A DNA stretch of 64,000 nt from NCBI RefSeq assembly GCF_025833875.1, contig NZ_JAOYOD010000001.1:310001-374000 (forward strand), in the 5' to 3' direction. Made by a program: the position numbers and the translations under genes. Below the pieces are notes generated by a model, which was not told where the DNA came from, did not search any database, and saw nothing but the letters and a program-made list of their open reading frames with translations. Below are positions 8,837 through 18,584 of this stretch, one piece after another. Source of the DNA: Reichenbachiella ulvae (GTDB taxonomy: Bacteria > Bacteroidota > Bacteroidia > Cytophagales > Cyclobacteriaceae). The number at the start of each line of letters is the position of its first letter. The first letter of the stretch is position 1.

Positions 8837-10974
8837 AAAGTGTAGATTGGACTCAAGTTGATGTCAGAGAATTAGGTCTTTCAGGAATGAAGAGTGATTC
8901 TAGGGTGTTAGATTCGAAATCAATGCCTGAAGGCTTTGATGTTAAGAATCGTTATTCTAAGCAGGATGTGGCAGATCTTCTTCATGCTAGATTTGGAGCA
9001 GGAAGACCTCCTTATTTGCGAGGGCCCTATGCTTCCATGTATACCAGTAGACCCTGGACCATCAGGCAATATGCAGGTTTCTCAACAGCAGAAGAATCGA
9101 ATGCTTTTTATAGAAGGAATTTAGAAGCAGGTCAAACGGGACTTTCTGTGGCCTTTGATTTGGCTACTCATCGAGGTTATGATTCTGATCATTCGAGGGT
9201 GACTGGTGATGTAGGAAAGGCAGGAGTGGCAATAGATTCTGTTGAAGATATGAAACTCCTTTTCGATCAAATTCCCCTCGATAAGATGTCAGTCTCTATG
9301 ACAATGAATGGAGCCGTGCTACCTATCATGGCTTTTTACATAGTGGCGGCAGAGGAGCAGGGAGTAAACCCGACTCAACTCACAGGTACGATTCAGAATG
9401 ATATTCTAAAGGAGTTTATGGTACGGAATACCTATATATACCCACCTGCTGAATCTATGCGGATCGTGAGAGATATCTTTGCCTACACATCCAGAGAGAT
9501 GCCTAAGTTTAATGCTATCAGTATCAGTGGCTATCATATGCATGAGGCTGGTGCTAGTGCTGATTTAGAGTTGGCTTATACCCTTGCAGATGGTTTGGAA
9601 TACCTCAGGGCTGGACTGGCTGCCGGAATTGCTATCGATGACTTTGCTCCTCGTTTTTCATTCTTTTGGGGTATAGGTATGAATCATTATATGGAGGTAG
9701 CCAAGATGCGTGCGGGAAGATTACTTTGGTCTAAAATCGTGAAATCCTTTGATCCCCAGAAGGAAAAATCTATGGCGCTGCGAACGCATTGCCAAACCTC
9801 AGGCTGGAGTTTGACGGCTCTTGATCCAAAAAATAACATCGCCAGAACAAGTATCGAGGCGCTATCTGCGGCATTAGGAGGGACTCAATCCCTCCATACC
9901 AATTCTATGGACGAAGCATTGGCTCTACCTAGTGAATATGCTGCGGGTATTGCGCGAGAGACGCAGTTGTTTTTGCAGAAGGAAACCGATATCACCCGTT
10001 TGGTAGACCCCTATGCAGGTTCTTATTACGTAGAATCGCTATCAGATCAATTGGCCAGAAAAGCATGGAAAGAGATTCTGGAGATAGAAGAGTTAGGAGG
10101 GATGTCACAGGCCATAGAACAGGGCATTCCTAAAATGAAGATAGAGGCTTCTGCGACTCGAAAGCAGGCAAAGATTGACAAAGGAGAGGATGTAATAGTT
10201 GGTGTCAATAAATATCAATCTGAAGAGGAAGATGCCATTGAGTTGCTTGAAGTAGATAATGATAAGGTAAGAGAGGGCCAAATTGCGCGGTTGAATGAGT
10301 TGAAGGAGACCAGAGATGAACATAAAGTAAGAGTGGCTTTGGAGGCGCTAGAAAGGGCAGCAAGCGATAAAGCAAATTTGTTAGAATTGAGCATTGAGGC
10401 TGCACGTGTTAGAGCTACATTGGGGGAGATATCGATGGCTCTCGAAAAGGTGTTTGGGAGGTATCAGGCAAAAGGAACGGTAGTTTCGGGTGTGTACAGC
10501 AAAGAGTATCAAAATGATGATATGATGAATAGGGTAAAAGATCTGGTCAACAAAGTACGAGAGCTAGATGGTCGGAATCCGAGAATATTAGTGGCTAAAA
10601 TGGGTCAAGATGGACACGATCGAGGTGCCAAGGTGATTGCTACAAGTTTTGCTGACTTAGGGTTTGATGTAGACATTGGTCCATTGTTTCAGGTACCAGA
10701 GGAAGTGGCCCAGCAGGCAATGGATAATGACGTTCATCTGGTAGGTATATCCAGTTTGGCAGGGGGGCACAAGACTTTGGTGCCAGCGTTGATTAAAGAA
10801 CTGAAAGAAAAGGGAAGAGGGGATATTATGTTGGTAGTCGGAGGAGTGATTCCTCCTCAGGATTATGAATTCCTGTATCAGGCTGGAGTTAGTGGCGTAT
10901 TTGGGCCGGGAACAAAAATCCCCGAAGCTGCTTCGGGGATTTTAGAAAAGTTAATTTCGAAACTACAGGAGTAA
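8833..10974 (+). CDS. mutB: Methylmalonyl-CoA mutase large (alpha) subunit
   Basis: 713 aa, the usual length. The adenosylcobalamin-dependent catalytic subunit isomerises methylmalonyl-CoA and succinyl-CoA. The N-terminal TIM barrel holds the substrate-tunnel motifs [20 protein letters not shown] and [18 protein letters not shown]. The C-terminal cobalamin domain has the DxHxxG base-off motif as DGHDRG, with axial ligand His595, followed by GGHKTL and [11 protein letters not shown]. It forms an operon with mutA. Its last codons (10915-10943) contain a perfect 13-bp hairpin that probably terminates the convergent pdhB transcript. The pathway serves propionate or odd-chain and branched-chain catabolism, or propionyl-CoA formation. 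Confidence 0.98.
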   Translation: MKSVDWTQVDVRELGLSGMKSDSRVLDSKSMPEGFDVKNRYSKQDVADLLHARFGAGRPPYLRGPYASMYTSRPWTIRQYAGFSTAEESNAFYRRNLEAGQTGLSVAFDLATHRGYDSDHSRVTGDVGKAGVAIDSVEDMKLLFDQIPLDKMSVSMTMNGAVLPIMAFYIVAAEEQGVNPTQLTGTIQNDILKEFMVRNTYIYPPAESMRIVRDIFAYTSREMPKFNAISISGYHMHEAGASADLELAYTLADGLEYLRAGLAAGIAIDDFAPRFSFFWGIGMNHYMEVAKMRAGRLLWSKIVKSFDPQKEKSMALRTHCQTSGWSLTALDPKNNIARTSIEALSAALGGTQSLHTNSMDEALALPSEYAAGIARETQLFLQKETDITRLVDPYAGSYYVESLSDQLARKAWKEILEIEELGGMSQAIEQGIPKMKIEASATRKQAKIDKGEDVIVGVNKYQSEEEDAIELLEVDNDKVREGQIARLNELKETRDEHKVRVALEALERAASDKANLLELSIEAARVRATLGEISMALEKVFGRYQAKGTVVSGVYSKEYQNDDMMNRVKDLVNKVRELDGRNPRILVAKMGQDGHDRGAKVIATSFADLGFDVDIGPLFQVPEEVAQQAMDNDVHLVGISSLAGGHKTLVPALIKELKEKGRGDIMLVVGGVIPPQDYEFLYQAGVSGVFGPGTKIPEAASGILEKLISKLQE
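10915..10943 (-). terminator. Terminator-like hairpin embedded in the mutB 3' coding end
   Basis: A perfect 13-bp GC-cored stem (10915-10927 with 10931-10943) with a 3-base loop lies inside the mutB reading frame, 36 bp beyond the pdhB stop. On the minus strand it is followed by U residues, as expected of an intrinsic terminator for pdhB. The stem sequence also encodes mutB residues of the IPEAASGIL segment. Confidence 0.75.
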
Positions 10975-10978
10975 GCGA

Positions 10979-11962
10979 TTACTTCTGTATGTACATAATC
11001 TCTTTTACTGCTTTGATTGTACGCTCTACGTTTGGTAGAATCTCCTGAATCAAGGTAGGTGCATATGGTAGCGGCACATCCTTGTTAGTGATTCTGTGGG
11101 TAGGTGCATCCAGGTAATCAAAAGCTTTTCTTTGAACATAGTGGCTGATTTCAGAAGAAATAGATGCCAATGGCCAAGCTTCTTCTACGATCACCAATCT
11201 ATTGGTTTTCTTCACAGATTCGATTACTGTGTCATAATCGATAGGTCTAACCGTTTTTAGGTCAATTACCTCTGCATTGATTCCTTCTTTAGTCAATTCT
11301 TCAGCTGCGGCATTGGCTACTTTCATGAATTTACCAAACGAAACGATTGTTACGTCTGATCCTTTCTTTACTACTTCAGCTACACCAATCGGAATGATGT
11401 ATTCTCCTTCTGGAACTTCTCCTTTGTCACCATACATCAATTCTGACTCCATGAAAATAGTTGGGTCATTGTCTCTGATTGAGGCTTTCAAAAGACCTTT
11501 TGCATCTGCAGGGTTAGAAGGAACTACCACTTTTAGACCTGGACAGTTTGCATACCAGTTTTCGAAGTTTTGTGAGTGCTGAGAACTCAATTGACCTGCG
11601 TTACCAGTTGGTCCACGAAATACGATTGGTACGTTGAATTGTCCACCTGACATAGACATCATCTTAGCTGCTCCGTTGATCACCTGATCGATAGCTACCA
11701 ATGAAAAGTTAAAAGTCATAAATTCTACAATTGGACGAAGTCCGTTCATAGCAGACCCTACTCCTATACCAGCAAAACCAAGCTCAGCAATCGGCGTGTC
11801 AATGACTCTCTTTGCACCAAACTCGTCTAGCATTCCCTGACTCACTTTGTAGGCACCATTGTATTCTGCAACCTCTTCACCCATGAGATAGATAGACTCA
11901 TCCTTGCGCATCTCTTCGCTCATTGCTTCTCTAAGGGCTTCTCTGAATTGTAAAACTTTCAT
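10979..11962 (-). CDS. pdhB: Pyruvate dehydrogenase E1 component, beta subunit
   Basis: 327 aa. It pairs with a separate E1-alpha to bind thiamine diphosphate and decarboxylate pyruvate for transfer to E2 lipoyl groups. Visible hallmarks are the N-terminal FREALREAMSEEM, GEEVAEYNGAYKVS (with the ThDP-contacting Glu), DTPIAELGFAGIGVG and MTFNFSLVAIDQVINGAAK. Later come QHSQNFE and VIVEEAW. Length and order are normal for the family. A branched-chain 2-oxoacid E1-beta is a possible alternative. The E1-alpha gene is not adjacent. It converges on mutB with only 4 bp between the stop codons. Confidence 0.94.
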   Translation of the reverse strand: MKVLQFREALREAMSEEMRKDESIYLMGEEVAEYNGAYKVSQGMLDEFGAKRVIDTPIAELGFAGIGVGSAMNGLRPIVEFMTFNFSLVAIDQVINGAAKMMSMSGGQFNVPIVFRGPTGNAGQLSSQHSQNFENWYANCPGLKVVVPSNPADAKGLLKASIRDNDPTIFMESELMYGDKGEVPEGEYIIPIGVAEVVKKGSDVTIVSFGKFMKVANAAAEELTKEGINAEVIDLKTVRPIDYDTVIESVKKTNRLVIVEEAWPLASISSEISHYVQRKAFDYLDAPTHRITNKDVPLPYAPTLIQEILPNVERTIKAVKEIMYIQK

Positions 11963-12106
11963 TCTTTTCTTATTTAATTTTCACTTCCAAAAAGGAGGGT
12001 GTATGTCGTATCAAATTGAAGCTGCTAAATTATGTCACGGCCGCCAATATCCCAATCTATTTTTCATAAATAGCAGCTAACTAAGTATAGAAAAGGCATA
12101 AAAAAA

Positions 12107-12130
12107 CCCTGACCTACGTAGGTCAGGGTC
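12107..12130 (-). terminator. Bidirectional-looking intrinsic terminator after the OmpA/TPR gene
   Basis: A perfect 24-nt palindrome (12107-12118 with 12119-12130) is flanked by an A-tract on the left and a T-tract on the right. It lies 24 bp beyond the stop of the minus-strand lipoprotein gene, so on that strand the stem is followed by a U-run. It separates that gene from the pdhB promoter region. Confidence 0.88.
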
Positions 12131-12153
12131 TTTTTTCAAATGTGAATCTCTTC

Positions 12154-13926
12154 TTAGTTCAATGCTTCAGTAACCTGAGCAGCGAAAGTATAGAATTCTA
12201 AGTCAGCCAAAGCCTTCTCTTTCAATTCAGGATCTTTCTCAACAGCTGTTTTCAAGTTAGAAAGTACATCTGCAGCATTTCCTTGTCTAGCAGCTGCGAT
12301 TGCAGCAGCGTAGTAAGCTTTTGCATATTCTGCATCCAATTCGATAGCTGTACCGAAACCAGTTTCAGCATTTTCGAAATCTTTGCTCAACAACAGTGCA
12401 AGACCTTTGTTGAAAGCAACTTGAGCAGTTTCGTCTGCAGAGCCAAGGCTAGCAGTAGCTGACTCATAGTCACCTTTCATGATTTCCAAAGTACCTTTTA
12501 CTCCATTGATACCGCTTGCATGTTGTCCAGGGTTGTTAGATAATGCAGCTACAGCCGCATCGTAAGCCTGAGCAGTGTTGCCTTGAAGCTCGTAAGCAGT
12601 CGCCATGTTAGCTTGTACTTCAGCAGCGTTCTTTTTGTTAGCAGCGATTTCTAATTGAGTCAATGCTTTTTCTACGTTAGCATTCACATCAGTTCCTTCA
12701 ATAGCCATTTGTAGGTAAACAGCTCCCAAGTTGTTGTGTGATTGCCAGTTGCCTTCCATTTTAGTAGCAGCTAGGTAGATAGCTTCTTTTTCTGCCAAGT
12801 CTGGAGTCAAAGTAGCTGCGAAAAGCAATTCGCCAATAGAAAGTGAATCTGCAGCAGTAGAATCTCCTTCAGCAGTTTTCTTAGCCAATACAGAGATTTC
12901 TGCGTTTGATTTTTTGTCGATTACAGTAAGAACTTCAGTTCTAGCTGCTCTCAAACCTGGGTAGATATCTTTGAAGATAGCAGAGTAAGAATCTAATTTT
13001 TGAAGTGCTTTTTCTTTGTCTTCAAAAGTTCCTGCTCCGTTAACGATTTTCAAGATTTCAGATTTTTGATCATCAGAGATTCCTTCGTAAACATCCAAAG
13101 AATCTTTGAATTCGCTCCAATCTTCAACAACTGGCTTCAAGATGAACTCGATAGAGTCAGCCATGTCTTTGTAATCGTATCTTCTCATTTGAGCCTTGTA
13201 GTAAGTCTCAATTGCTTTCGCTCTATTTTCAGAAAGCTTAGAGTTAACAGTTTCCAAACCTTCTGGTGAGTGAGTACCAGTGATTGTTACTGTTTTAGTT
13301 ACGTTTTTGTCAGCGATGAAAGCAGTGAACTCCTTACCTTTTTCGCTTCTAGTTTCTGATCTCTTCAATACAGAGCTACCTCTGTCGAAGTACATGTTTA
13401 CATTAGTAGGAGTCAACTCTTCCTTGTCGTTGTATCCTGGATCAGCGAAAGCTGGGTAGTATACACCTTCAACAAGTTTAGAAGTTGTGATCAATCCACG
13501 AGCTACAGGAACTCTTGGAGTTGATTTGTTCTCTCCTTTTTCATCTACAGCAGTACCGATTACTTCCAGGTTGCCCTGATCCATAGCTGGGTCGTAAGCG
13601 AAAGCAAATGTTTCTGTTTTGCTGGAGGTAGTAGTTTTGCTATCAGGGAAGTCAGCAGCATCAAATACCATTGTTCCAACTTCTACTTCTGATTCTCCAT
13701 ACTTATAGTATGATGTCATGTTATACATATACTTTTCTGGGAGCATTTTGGCGGGTAATTCGACAGCCATGTCAAACTTTACTGAATCACCGTGTAACTC
13801 TAATGGGTTTGGTACGATATCCACTTGCTGTCCACCGGCAAGTTTTATCATGCTGTTCAGAGAACTACACGCTGAAAATACAGTCAAGCCTAAAAACAAG
13901 GCTATCACAATATTCGATTTTCTCAT
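12154..13926 (-). CDS. OmpA-like/TPR outer membrane lipoprotein
   Basis: 590 aa. A lipoprotein signal with lipobox VFSAC (Cys20) anchors it. Residues about 30-190 form an uncharacterised beta-rich region with conserved-looking PNPLELHGDSV and PAKMLP. An OmpA-like peptidoglycan-associating region follows (about 195-280), with VNMYFDRGSSVLKRSE, ITGTHSPEG and SENRAKAIETYY. Residues about 380-590 form TPR-like helices (NNLGAVYLQMA, ANMATAYELQGNTAQAYDAA, AYYAAAIAAARQGN). Such proteins tether the outer membrane to peptidoglycan and scaffold partners. A terminator lies just downstream. A role in gliding or T9SS assembly is possible but not shown. Confidence 0.85.
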   Translation of the reverse strand: MRKSNIVIALFLGLTVFSACSSLNSMIKLAGGQQVDIVPNPLELHGDSVKFDMAVELPAKMLPEKYMYNMTSYYKYGESEVEVGTMVFDAADFPDSKTTTSSKTETFAFAYDPAMDQGNLEVIGTAVDEKGENKSTPRVPVARGLITTSKLVEGVYYPAFADPGYNDKEELTPTNVNMYFDRGSSVLKRSETRSEKGKEFTAFIADKNVTKTVTITGTHSPEGLETVNSKLSENRAKAIETYYKAQMRRYDYKDMADSIEFILKPVVEDWSEFKDSLDVYEGISDDQKSEILKIVNGAGTFEDKEKALQKLDSYSAIFKDIYPGLRAARTEVLTVIDKKSNAEISVLAKKTAEGDSTAADSLSIGELLFAATLTPDLAEKEAIYLAATKMEGNWQSHNNLGAVYLQMAIEGTDVNANVEKALTQLEIAANKKNAAEVQANMATAYELQGNTAQAYDAAVAALSNNPGQHASGINGVKGTLEIMKGDYESATASLGSADETAQVAFNKGLALLLSKDFENAETGFGTAIELDAEYAKAYYAAAIAAARQGNAADVLSNLKTAVEKDPELKEKALADLEFYTFAAQVTEALN

Positions 13927-14056
13927 TTGAAAAATTGTTTTTTTTGAAAATTGATATAACTTTTTGTACTTTTCTTTGATGAAACAAGTGCAATTATACG
14001 GAAAAAAATAGTATATCCTAAGATTAATAAAAACAAATAAATTGATCGTTTTAGCT

Positions 14057-14064
14057 TAGATTTG
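14057..14064 (+). promoter_or_regulatory. -7 box of the PspC-domain gene
   Basis: TAGATTTG matches the Bacteroidota -7 consensus TAnnTTTG exactly. It ends only 7 bp before the ATG at 14072, so the transcript would be leaderless or nearly so. Confidence 0.5.
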
Positions 14065-14071
14065 TAGTAGA

Positions 14072-14287
14072 ATGAAAGGATTACAGGATTATTTGGAGAA
14101 ACATGCTTTTGGCGTTTGTTCGCGTCTCGGAGAGAAGTTAAGATTACCTTCTTCGAGCATACGTTTGTTCTTTATCTATCTGTCATTTCTGACATTTGGT
14201 AGCCCACTCATCATTTATTTATCACTCGCATTTGTGATGAATTTTAGAAAACACCTAAGAAGACGCCATTCTTTGTGGTACTATTAG
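14072..14287 (+). CDS. Small PspC-domain membrane protein
   Basis: 71 aa, consisting almost entirely of a PspC domain. An amphipathic N-terminal stretch with GVCSRLGEKLRLPSSSIRL is followed by one long hydrophobic segment (FFIYLSFLTFGSPLIIYLSL) and a basic tail (FRKHLRRRH). PspC proteins act in envelope-stress responses; in Bacteroidota many are stand-alone and uncharacterised. A perfect -7 box just upstream suggests a very short leader. accA follows 100 bp downstream with its own promoter. Confidence 0.85.
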   Translation: MKGLQDYLEKHAFGVCSRLGEKLRLPSSSIRLFFIYLSFLTFGSPLIIYLSLAFVMNFRKHLRRRHSLWYY

Positions 14288-14358
14288 GGGATTTTGCCCT
14301 CAATTCGACTTCCTGATTTATGAGTGATTTTTTGTGCGCCTAAAAGCTTTTTTCTTTT

Positions 14359-14366
14359 TAGGTTTG
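14359..14366 (+). promoter_or_regulatory. -7 box upstream of accA
   Basis: TAGGTTTG matches TAnnTTTG exactly and lies 22 bp before the accA ATG. A good -33 element is not obvious at the standard distance. Confidence 0.5.
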
Positions 14367-14388
14367 CATTTCATTTCATACAAAACAT

Positions 14389-15336
14389 ATGCTGTTAGAA
14401 TTCGAAAAACCGATAGCTGAGTTGGAGGAAAAGTTGCATGATATGAAGCAGCTAGCTCAGACCAATGATGTAGATGTTTCTGAAACTGTAAAGTCTCTAC
14501 AACAAAAAATAGAAAAACTGAAGAAGGAAACTTTTCAAAATCTGACACGCTGGCAAAGAGTTCAACTGTCCAGACATCCCGAAAGACCTTATACACTCGA
14601 TTATATCTATGAAATCACCGATGAGTTCATCGAGATTCATGGAGATCGTAATGTCAAAGATGACAAGGCGATGGTGGGTGGCTTTGCCTCTATAGATGGG
14701 CAGACTGTGATGATGATCGGTCAGCAAAAAGGTAGAAATACCAAGCAACGTCAGACCAGAAACTTTGGTATGGCGAACCCAGAAGGATATCGCAAAGCGC
14801 TACGTTTGATGCGAATGGCCGAAAAATTCAACAAACCTATTGTATGCCTAATAGATACTCCGGGTGCTTATCCTGGTTTAGAGGCTGAAGAAAGAGGTCA
14901 GGGAGAAGCCATCGCTCGCAATATCAAAGAAATGTTCATGCTGAAGGTGCCTGTGATCTGTATCATAATAGGTGAGGGTGCTTCTGGTGGAGCGATAGGT
15001 ATCGGTATTGGTGATAGAGTCTTGATGATGGAGAACACCTGGTATTCTGTAATATCACCTGAATCATGTTCTTCTATTCTATGGAGAAGCTGGGAATACA
15101 AGGAGCAAGCTGCTGAAGCACTGAAGCTTACGGCTAACGATATGATGAGCAATAAGCTGATTGATGGCATCATCAAAGAGCCACTTGGAGGCGCACACTC
15201 TGATATGAAGGGAGCTGCTAATGAATTGAAAAAGCAGATCTTGAAGAATATTAAGGAACTGAATAAAATTTCTGAAGAAGATAGAATCAGTCAAAGAATC
15301 GATAAGTTCAGCGCGATGGGCGCATATGCTTCATAA
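14389..15336 (+). CDS. accA: Acetyl-CoA carboxylase carboxyltransferase subunit alpha
   Basis: 315 aa, the normal length. With AccD it transfers the carboxyl group from biotin to acetyl-CoA, the first step of fatty acid synthesis. Family hallmarks are the N-terminal [44 protein letters not shown] and the acyl-CoA binding segment [15 protein letters not shown]. They are followed by [21 protein letters not shown] and [14 protein letters not shown]. The next gene, an acyltransferase, begins 3 bp after the stop, suggesting a lipid-synthesis operon with downstream genes. Confidence 0.97.
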   Translation: MLLEFEKPIAELEEKLHDMKQLAQTNDVDVSETVKSLQQKIEKLKKETFQNLTRWQRVQLSRHPERPYTLDYIYEITDEFIEIHGDRNVKDDKAMVGGFASIDGQTVMMIGQQKGRNTKQRQTRNFGMANPEGYRKALRLMRMAEKFNKPIVCLIDTPGAYPGLEAEERGQGEAIARNIKEMFMLKVPVICIIIGEGASGGAIGIGIGDRVLMMENTWYSVISPESCSSILWRSWEYKEQAAEALKLTANDMMSNKLIDGIIKEPLGGAHSDMKGAANELKKQILKNIKELNKISEEDRISQRIDKFSAMGAYAS

Positions 15337-15339
15337 GTC

Positions 15340-15891
15340 ATGGTGAGATTATTCTTTTTGGCTTGCTTCAAGCTGTTGGGCTGGCGAATTGAGGGTAACC
15401 TTCGCAGTGATTTGAAAAAGTGTGTGTTGATCATCGCTCCGCACACTAGTAATTGGGATTTCATACTCGGAGTGGCCTCAAGGTCAATTTTGAGGTTTAA
15501 AGCCAATTACCTCATCAAGAAGGAAGTCTATAAGAATAATCTTTTGACCTGGTTTTTTAACTATACTGGAGGAATACCTGTAGATAGAAAAAGCAAGAAG
15601 ATCGACTTAGTTGGGAGTGTAGTGGAGCAGTTCGAAAAACGTGACTCTATGGTGTTGACCATTACTCCAGAGGGAACAAGGTCCTATGTCGAGGAATGGA
15701 AGACAGGCTTCTATAGAATAGCGCTGCGTGCTAAAGTGCCGATTGTAGTGGTGGGTTTCGATTACTCCAAAAAACTGGTCATCTTTCTAGAAGAGTTTAC
15801 TCCAACAGGAAACATGGATGAGGACATGGCTCATATCAAAGGACTCTTTGTCGGAGTAAAAGGAAAACATCCGGAACTAGGCGTTCACTGA
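15340..15891 (+). CDS. Lysophospholipid acyltransferase family protein (PlsC-like)
   Basis: 183 aa. The acyltransferase HX4D motif appears as HTSNWD (about residues 32-37), and the second block as TPEGTRS (about 107-113), which binds the glycerol phosphate acceptor. The protein is short and seems to have at most one membrane-associating N-terminal helix. The exact acyl acceptor is unknown: 1-acylglycerol-3-phosphate, or an aminolipid or ornithine-lipid type acceptor. It begins 3 bp after accA and is probably cotranscribed. Confidence 0.88.
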   Translation: MVRLFFLACFKLLGWRIEGNLRSDLKKCVLIIAPHTSNWDFILGVASRSILRFKANYLIKKEVYKNNLLTWFFNYTGGIPVDRKSKKIDLVGSVVEQFEKRDSMVLTITPEGTRSYVEEWKTGFYRIALRAKVPIVVVGFDYSKKLVIFLEEFTPTGNMDEDMAHIKGLFVGVKGKHPELGVH

Positions 15892-15907
15892 ACTTGTTGT
15901 AAGGAGC

Positions 15908-16129
15908 ATGAAGGAAGTACTAAAAAAAATCGCCATTCTGCCCGTGTTGTTTTATCAGTATAGTATTTCCCCGCTATTCCCATCTAGTTGTAGGTATTCG
16001 CCTACTTGTTCACAATACATGAAGGAAGCTATCATGAAACATGGTGCAGGAAAAGGCTTGTGGTTGGGGCTAAAACGTATGGGTAGATGCCATCCCTGGG
16101 GCGGGAATGGGTATGATCCTGTACCTTGA
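15908..16129 (+). CDS. yidD: Membrane protein insertion efficiency factor YidD
   Basis: 73 aa. The family core is clear: [22 protein letters not shown], seen here as [17 protein letters not shown] (about residues 21-37), then a C-terminal [15 protein letters not shown]. YidD is a small amphipathic inner-membrane protein that assists YidC-dependent insertion. It is preceded by a Shine-Dalgarno-like AAGGAG directly before the ATG. It lies next to lipid genes rather than with rnpA/yidC. Confidence 0.96.
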   Translation: MKEVLKKIAILPVLFYQYSISPLFPSSCRYSPTCSQYMKEAIMKHGAGKGLWLGLKRMGRCHPWGGNGYDPVP

Positions 16130-16174
16130 GTCTTTAATTGACAAAGGTCATTTTATTAGCTCCACATTCCGAGC

Positions 16175-16182
16175 TATCTTTG
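16175..16182 (+). promoter_or_regulatory. -7 box upstream of the desaturase gene
   Basis: TATCTTTG matches TAnnTTTG exactly, 28 bp before the TTG start at 16210. No clear -33 element is seen. Confidence 0.45.
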
Positions 16183-16209
16183 CCATCCGTAATATTAAAT
16201 AGATAAAGT

Positions 16210-17145
16210 TTGGAGAAGAAAAACGGTTTTTACTGGTCAGACGAAAGAGAACCACATTTTGATAGAAGGAAAGAAATTCTATCAAAATACCCACAAATCA
16301 GAGAGCTATTTGGGATTGACAAAGGGTTGAAATGGAAAACGCTATCTCTGGTTGTTTTTCAGTTAGCATCGGCTCCATTTATTGCTGAGTTGGCTTGGTA
16401 TTGGTATGTTCCGTTGGCTTATTTTATTGGGGCTTCTGTAAGTCACACCTTGTTTTTGGCCATACATGAGCTGTCCCACGATTTGGCTTTCAAAGACAGA
16501 GTGAAAAATAATTGGCTTGCCTTAATCGCCAATTTACCTATCATTTTCCCCTATGCCATGTCCTTTAGGACCTATCATTTGAAGCATCACTGGGAACAGG
16601 GAGATGCTAAAAACGATACAGACTTGCCTACTGATGTGGAAAGAAAAATTTTCAAAGGATATATCGGAAAATTATTGTGGGCTACCAATCAAATTTTGTT
16701 TTATGCTTTGAGGCCTATGTTTGTTCATCCGATCAAATTAGAGAAATGGCATAAGATCAATATTGTTTTTCAGATCGCAGCAATCGCACTATACTGGTAC
16801 GTTGTAGGAACTGGAGCTATTCTCTATTTGTTGCTAAGTATTTTCTTGGCGGGAAGCTTACACCCTTTGGCTGGGCATTTCATTGCTGAGCACTATGTGT
16901 TTGTGGAGGGGCAGGAAACTTATTCCTATTACGGTCCACTGAACATATTTGCATTGAATGTAGGATACCACAATGAACACCATGATTTTCCGAATGTGCC
17001 AGGTACACGTCTGCCGGATGTAAAGAAAACGGCACCAGATTATTACGACAATCTGTTTACTCACAAGTCCTGGTCTATGGTAATTGTCAAGTTCATTATG
17101 AATCCAAGGATCAGTCTGGGAAGTAGAGTGAAACGTTACAGATAA
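16210..17145 (+). CDS. Fatty acid/sphingolipid delta-4 desaturase-like membrane enzyme
   Basis: 311 aa. Three histidine boxes of membrane di-iron desaturases are present: HELSHD (about 86-91), HLKHHW (about 124-129) and NEHHDFP (about 256-262), with four or so hydrophobic helices. The N terminus, FYWSDEREPHFDRRKEIL followed by KYPQIRELFG, closely matches the 'lipid desaturase' N-terminal domain of eukaryotic dihydroceramide delta-4 desaturase (DEGS1/DES1). The enzyme may therefore act on sphingolipids, which many Bacteroidota make. The start must be TTG at 16210: an in-frame TAA lies at 16204 and the first in-frame Met is about residue 118. It has its own -7 box and is followed 8 bp later by fmt. 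Confidence 0.9.
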   Translation: MEKKNGFYWSDEREPHFDRRKEILSKYPQIRELFGIDKGLKWKTLSLVVFQLASAPFIAELAWYWYVPLAYFIGASVSHTLFLAIHELSHDLAFKDRVKNNWLALIANLPIIFPYAMSFRTYHLKHHWEQGDAKNDTDLPTDVERKIFKGYIGKLLWATNQILFYALRPMFVHPIKLEKWHKINIVFQIAAIALYWYVVGTGAILYLLLSIFLAGSLHPLAGHFIAEHYVFVEGQETYSYYGPLNIFALNVGYHNEHHDFPNVPGTRLPDVKKTAPDYYDNLFTHKSWSMVIVKFIMNPRISLGSRVKRYR

Positions 17146-17153
17146 TTCTCCAT

Positions 17154-18071
17154 ATGAAGATAGTATTTATGGGTACACCAGAGTTTGCAGTTCCCAGCTT
17201 GAAAATTTTGGTGGAAAATAATTTTGATGTCGTTGGGGTGATAACTGCTCCGGACAAACCAAAAGGAAGAGGAAAAAAACTACTGGGTACACCTGTGAAG
17301 GAATATGCTGAAAGCGTAAATCTCAATGTATTACAACCTACCAATCTAAAAGCACCCGAGTTTATTGAAGAGCTGAGAGCTCTTGAAGCTGACTTGCAAG
17401 TGGTAGTAGCCTTTAGAATGTTGCCAGAGGTGGTGTGGGATATGCCTAAACGAGGGACTTTCAATCTGCATGCTTCTTTGCTGCCGCAGTATCGCGGAGC
17501 TGCTCCGATCAATTGGGCCATTATCAATGGTGAAAAGGAGACGGGAGCCACTACATTCTTCCTTCAGCACGAAATTGATACTGGAAACATTATAGATCAG
17601 ATCAAGGAACCTATTCATGAAGATGATAGTGTGGGGGATCTTTATGGTCGTCTAATGAACAATGGAGCAAAGTTGGTTCTGGACACCGTTAAGAAGATAG
17701 AGTCAGGGACTATCCAGACCAGTCCGCAAGATGAGAGCAATGAGTTGAAATCTGCTCCTAAAATCCATAAGGAGACCTGTGAGATCAAGTGGGAGCAGCC
17801 AGCTGAGCAGGTTAGGAATCTGATCCGAGGTATGTCTCCTTATCCAGCAGCATGGACCAGATGGAACGAGAAGAATTTTAAGATTTTTAAGGCTGTTCAT
17901 GCAACAGAGAGAGAGGTTCCAGCGCTGAGTCCTGGGCAATACCATACTGATGGGAAGACTTTTCTGTCTGTCCAAACAGGTGATGGGATGCTAGATGTTC
18001 TTGAATTGCAGATGGAAGGAAAAAAGCGAATGTTAATTGAAGACCTCTTGAGAGGATATAAATTTGACTGA
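17154..18071 (+). CDS. fmt: Methionyl-tRNA formyltransferase
   Basis: 305 aa, normal length. It formylates the initiator Met-tRNA using 10-formyl-tetrahydrofolate. The N-terminal domain begins [16 protein letters not shown] and includes [11 protein letters not shown]. It carries the catalytic region [20 protein letters not shown] (about 103-122) and the ETGATTF block. The C-terminal OB-fold tRNA-binding domain follows from about 205. The gene is followed at 1 bp by folA, which supplies reduced folate, and the substrate tRNA-fMet gene lies 4.6 kb further on. Confidence 0.97.
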   Translation: MKIVFMGTPEFAVPSLKILVENNFDVVGVITAPDKPKGRGKKLLGTPVKEYAESVNLNVLQPTNLKAPEFIEELRALEADLQVVVAFRMLPEVVWDMPKRGTFNLHASLLPQYRGAAPINWAIINGEKETGATTFFLQHEIDTGNIIDQIKEPIHEDDSVGDLYGRLMNNGAKLVLDTVKKIESGTIQTSPQDESNELKSAPKIHKETCEIKWEQPAEQVRNLIRGMSPYPAAWTRWNEKNFKIFKAVHATEREVPALSPGQYHTDGKTFLSVQTGDGMLDVLELQMEGKKRMLIEDLLRGYKFD

Positions 18072-18072
18072 T

Positions 18073-18573
18073 ATGAAAATCTCAATGATAGCCGCCATGT
18101 CTGAAAATAGAGTCATAGGTATCAACAATGATTTACCATGGCATTTGCCGGATGATATGAAGTATTTCATGGAGACTACCAAAGAGCATCATGTCATTAT
18201 GGGGAGAAAGAACTATGAGTCTTTACCACCCAAGTTCAGTCCGTTACCCAATAGAACCAACTTGGTAGTTACGCGACAGGGGGATTATGAAGCACCCGGT
18301 TGCGAATTGTTTACTAGTATAGAGTCAGCAGTAGAATTTGCTGAGAAAAACGGTGAAGAGGAACTCTTTATCATAGGAGGTGGGCAGATTTATCAATTAG
18401 GTATGGAGATGTCTGACAAGATTTACCTAACCGAGATTGATGCTCATATAGATGGCGGGGAGGTTTTCTTTCCCGAAATGGGAGAAGAATGGAAGGAAAC
18501 GAGTCGATCCCATCATCCTGCTGACGATCGGCACAAATATGCTTTCGATTTTGTGATTTACGAGAAGGTATAA
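18073..18573 (+). CDS. folA: Dihydrofolate reductase
   Basis: 166 aa from the ATG at 18073; a TTG at 18064 would overlap fmt and is less likely. The N terminus [23 protein letters not shown], seen as [20 protein letters not shown], is classic [17 protein letters not shown] binds NADPH, and [10 protein letters not shown] is the second nucleotide-binding block, followed by YLTEIDA. It reduces dihydrofolate to tetrahydrofolate with NADPH, and is cotranscribed with fmt, with 1 bp between the stop and the ATG. Confidence 0.97.
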   Translation: MKISMIAAMSENRVIGINNDLPWHLPDDMKYFMETTKEHHVIMGRKNYESLPPKFSPLPNRTNLVVTRQGDYEAPGCELFTSIESAVEFAEKNGEEELFIIGGGQIYQLGMEMSDKIYLTEIDAHIDGGEVFFPEMGEEWKETSRSHHPADDRHKYAFDFVIYEKV

Positions 18574-18584
18574 TTAAGGAGCAA

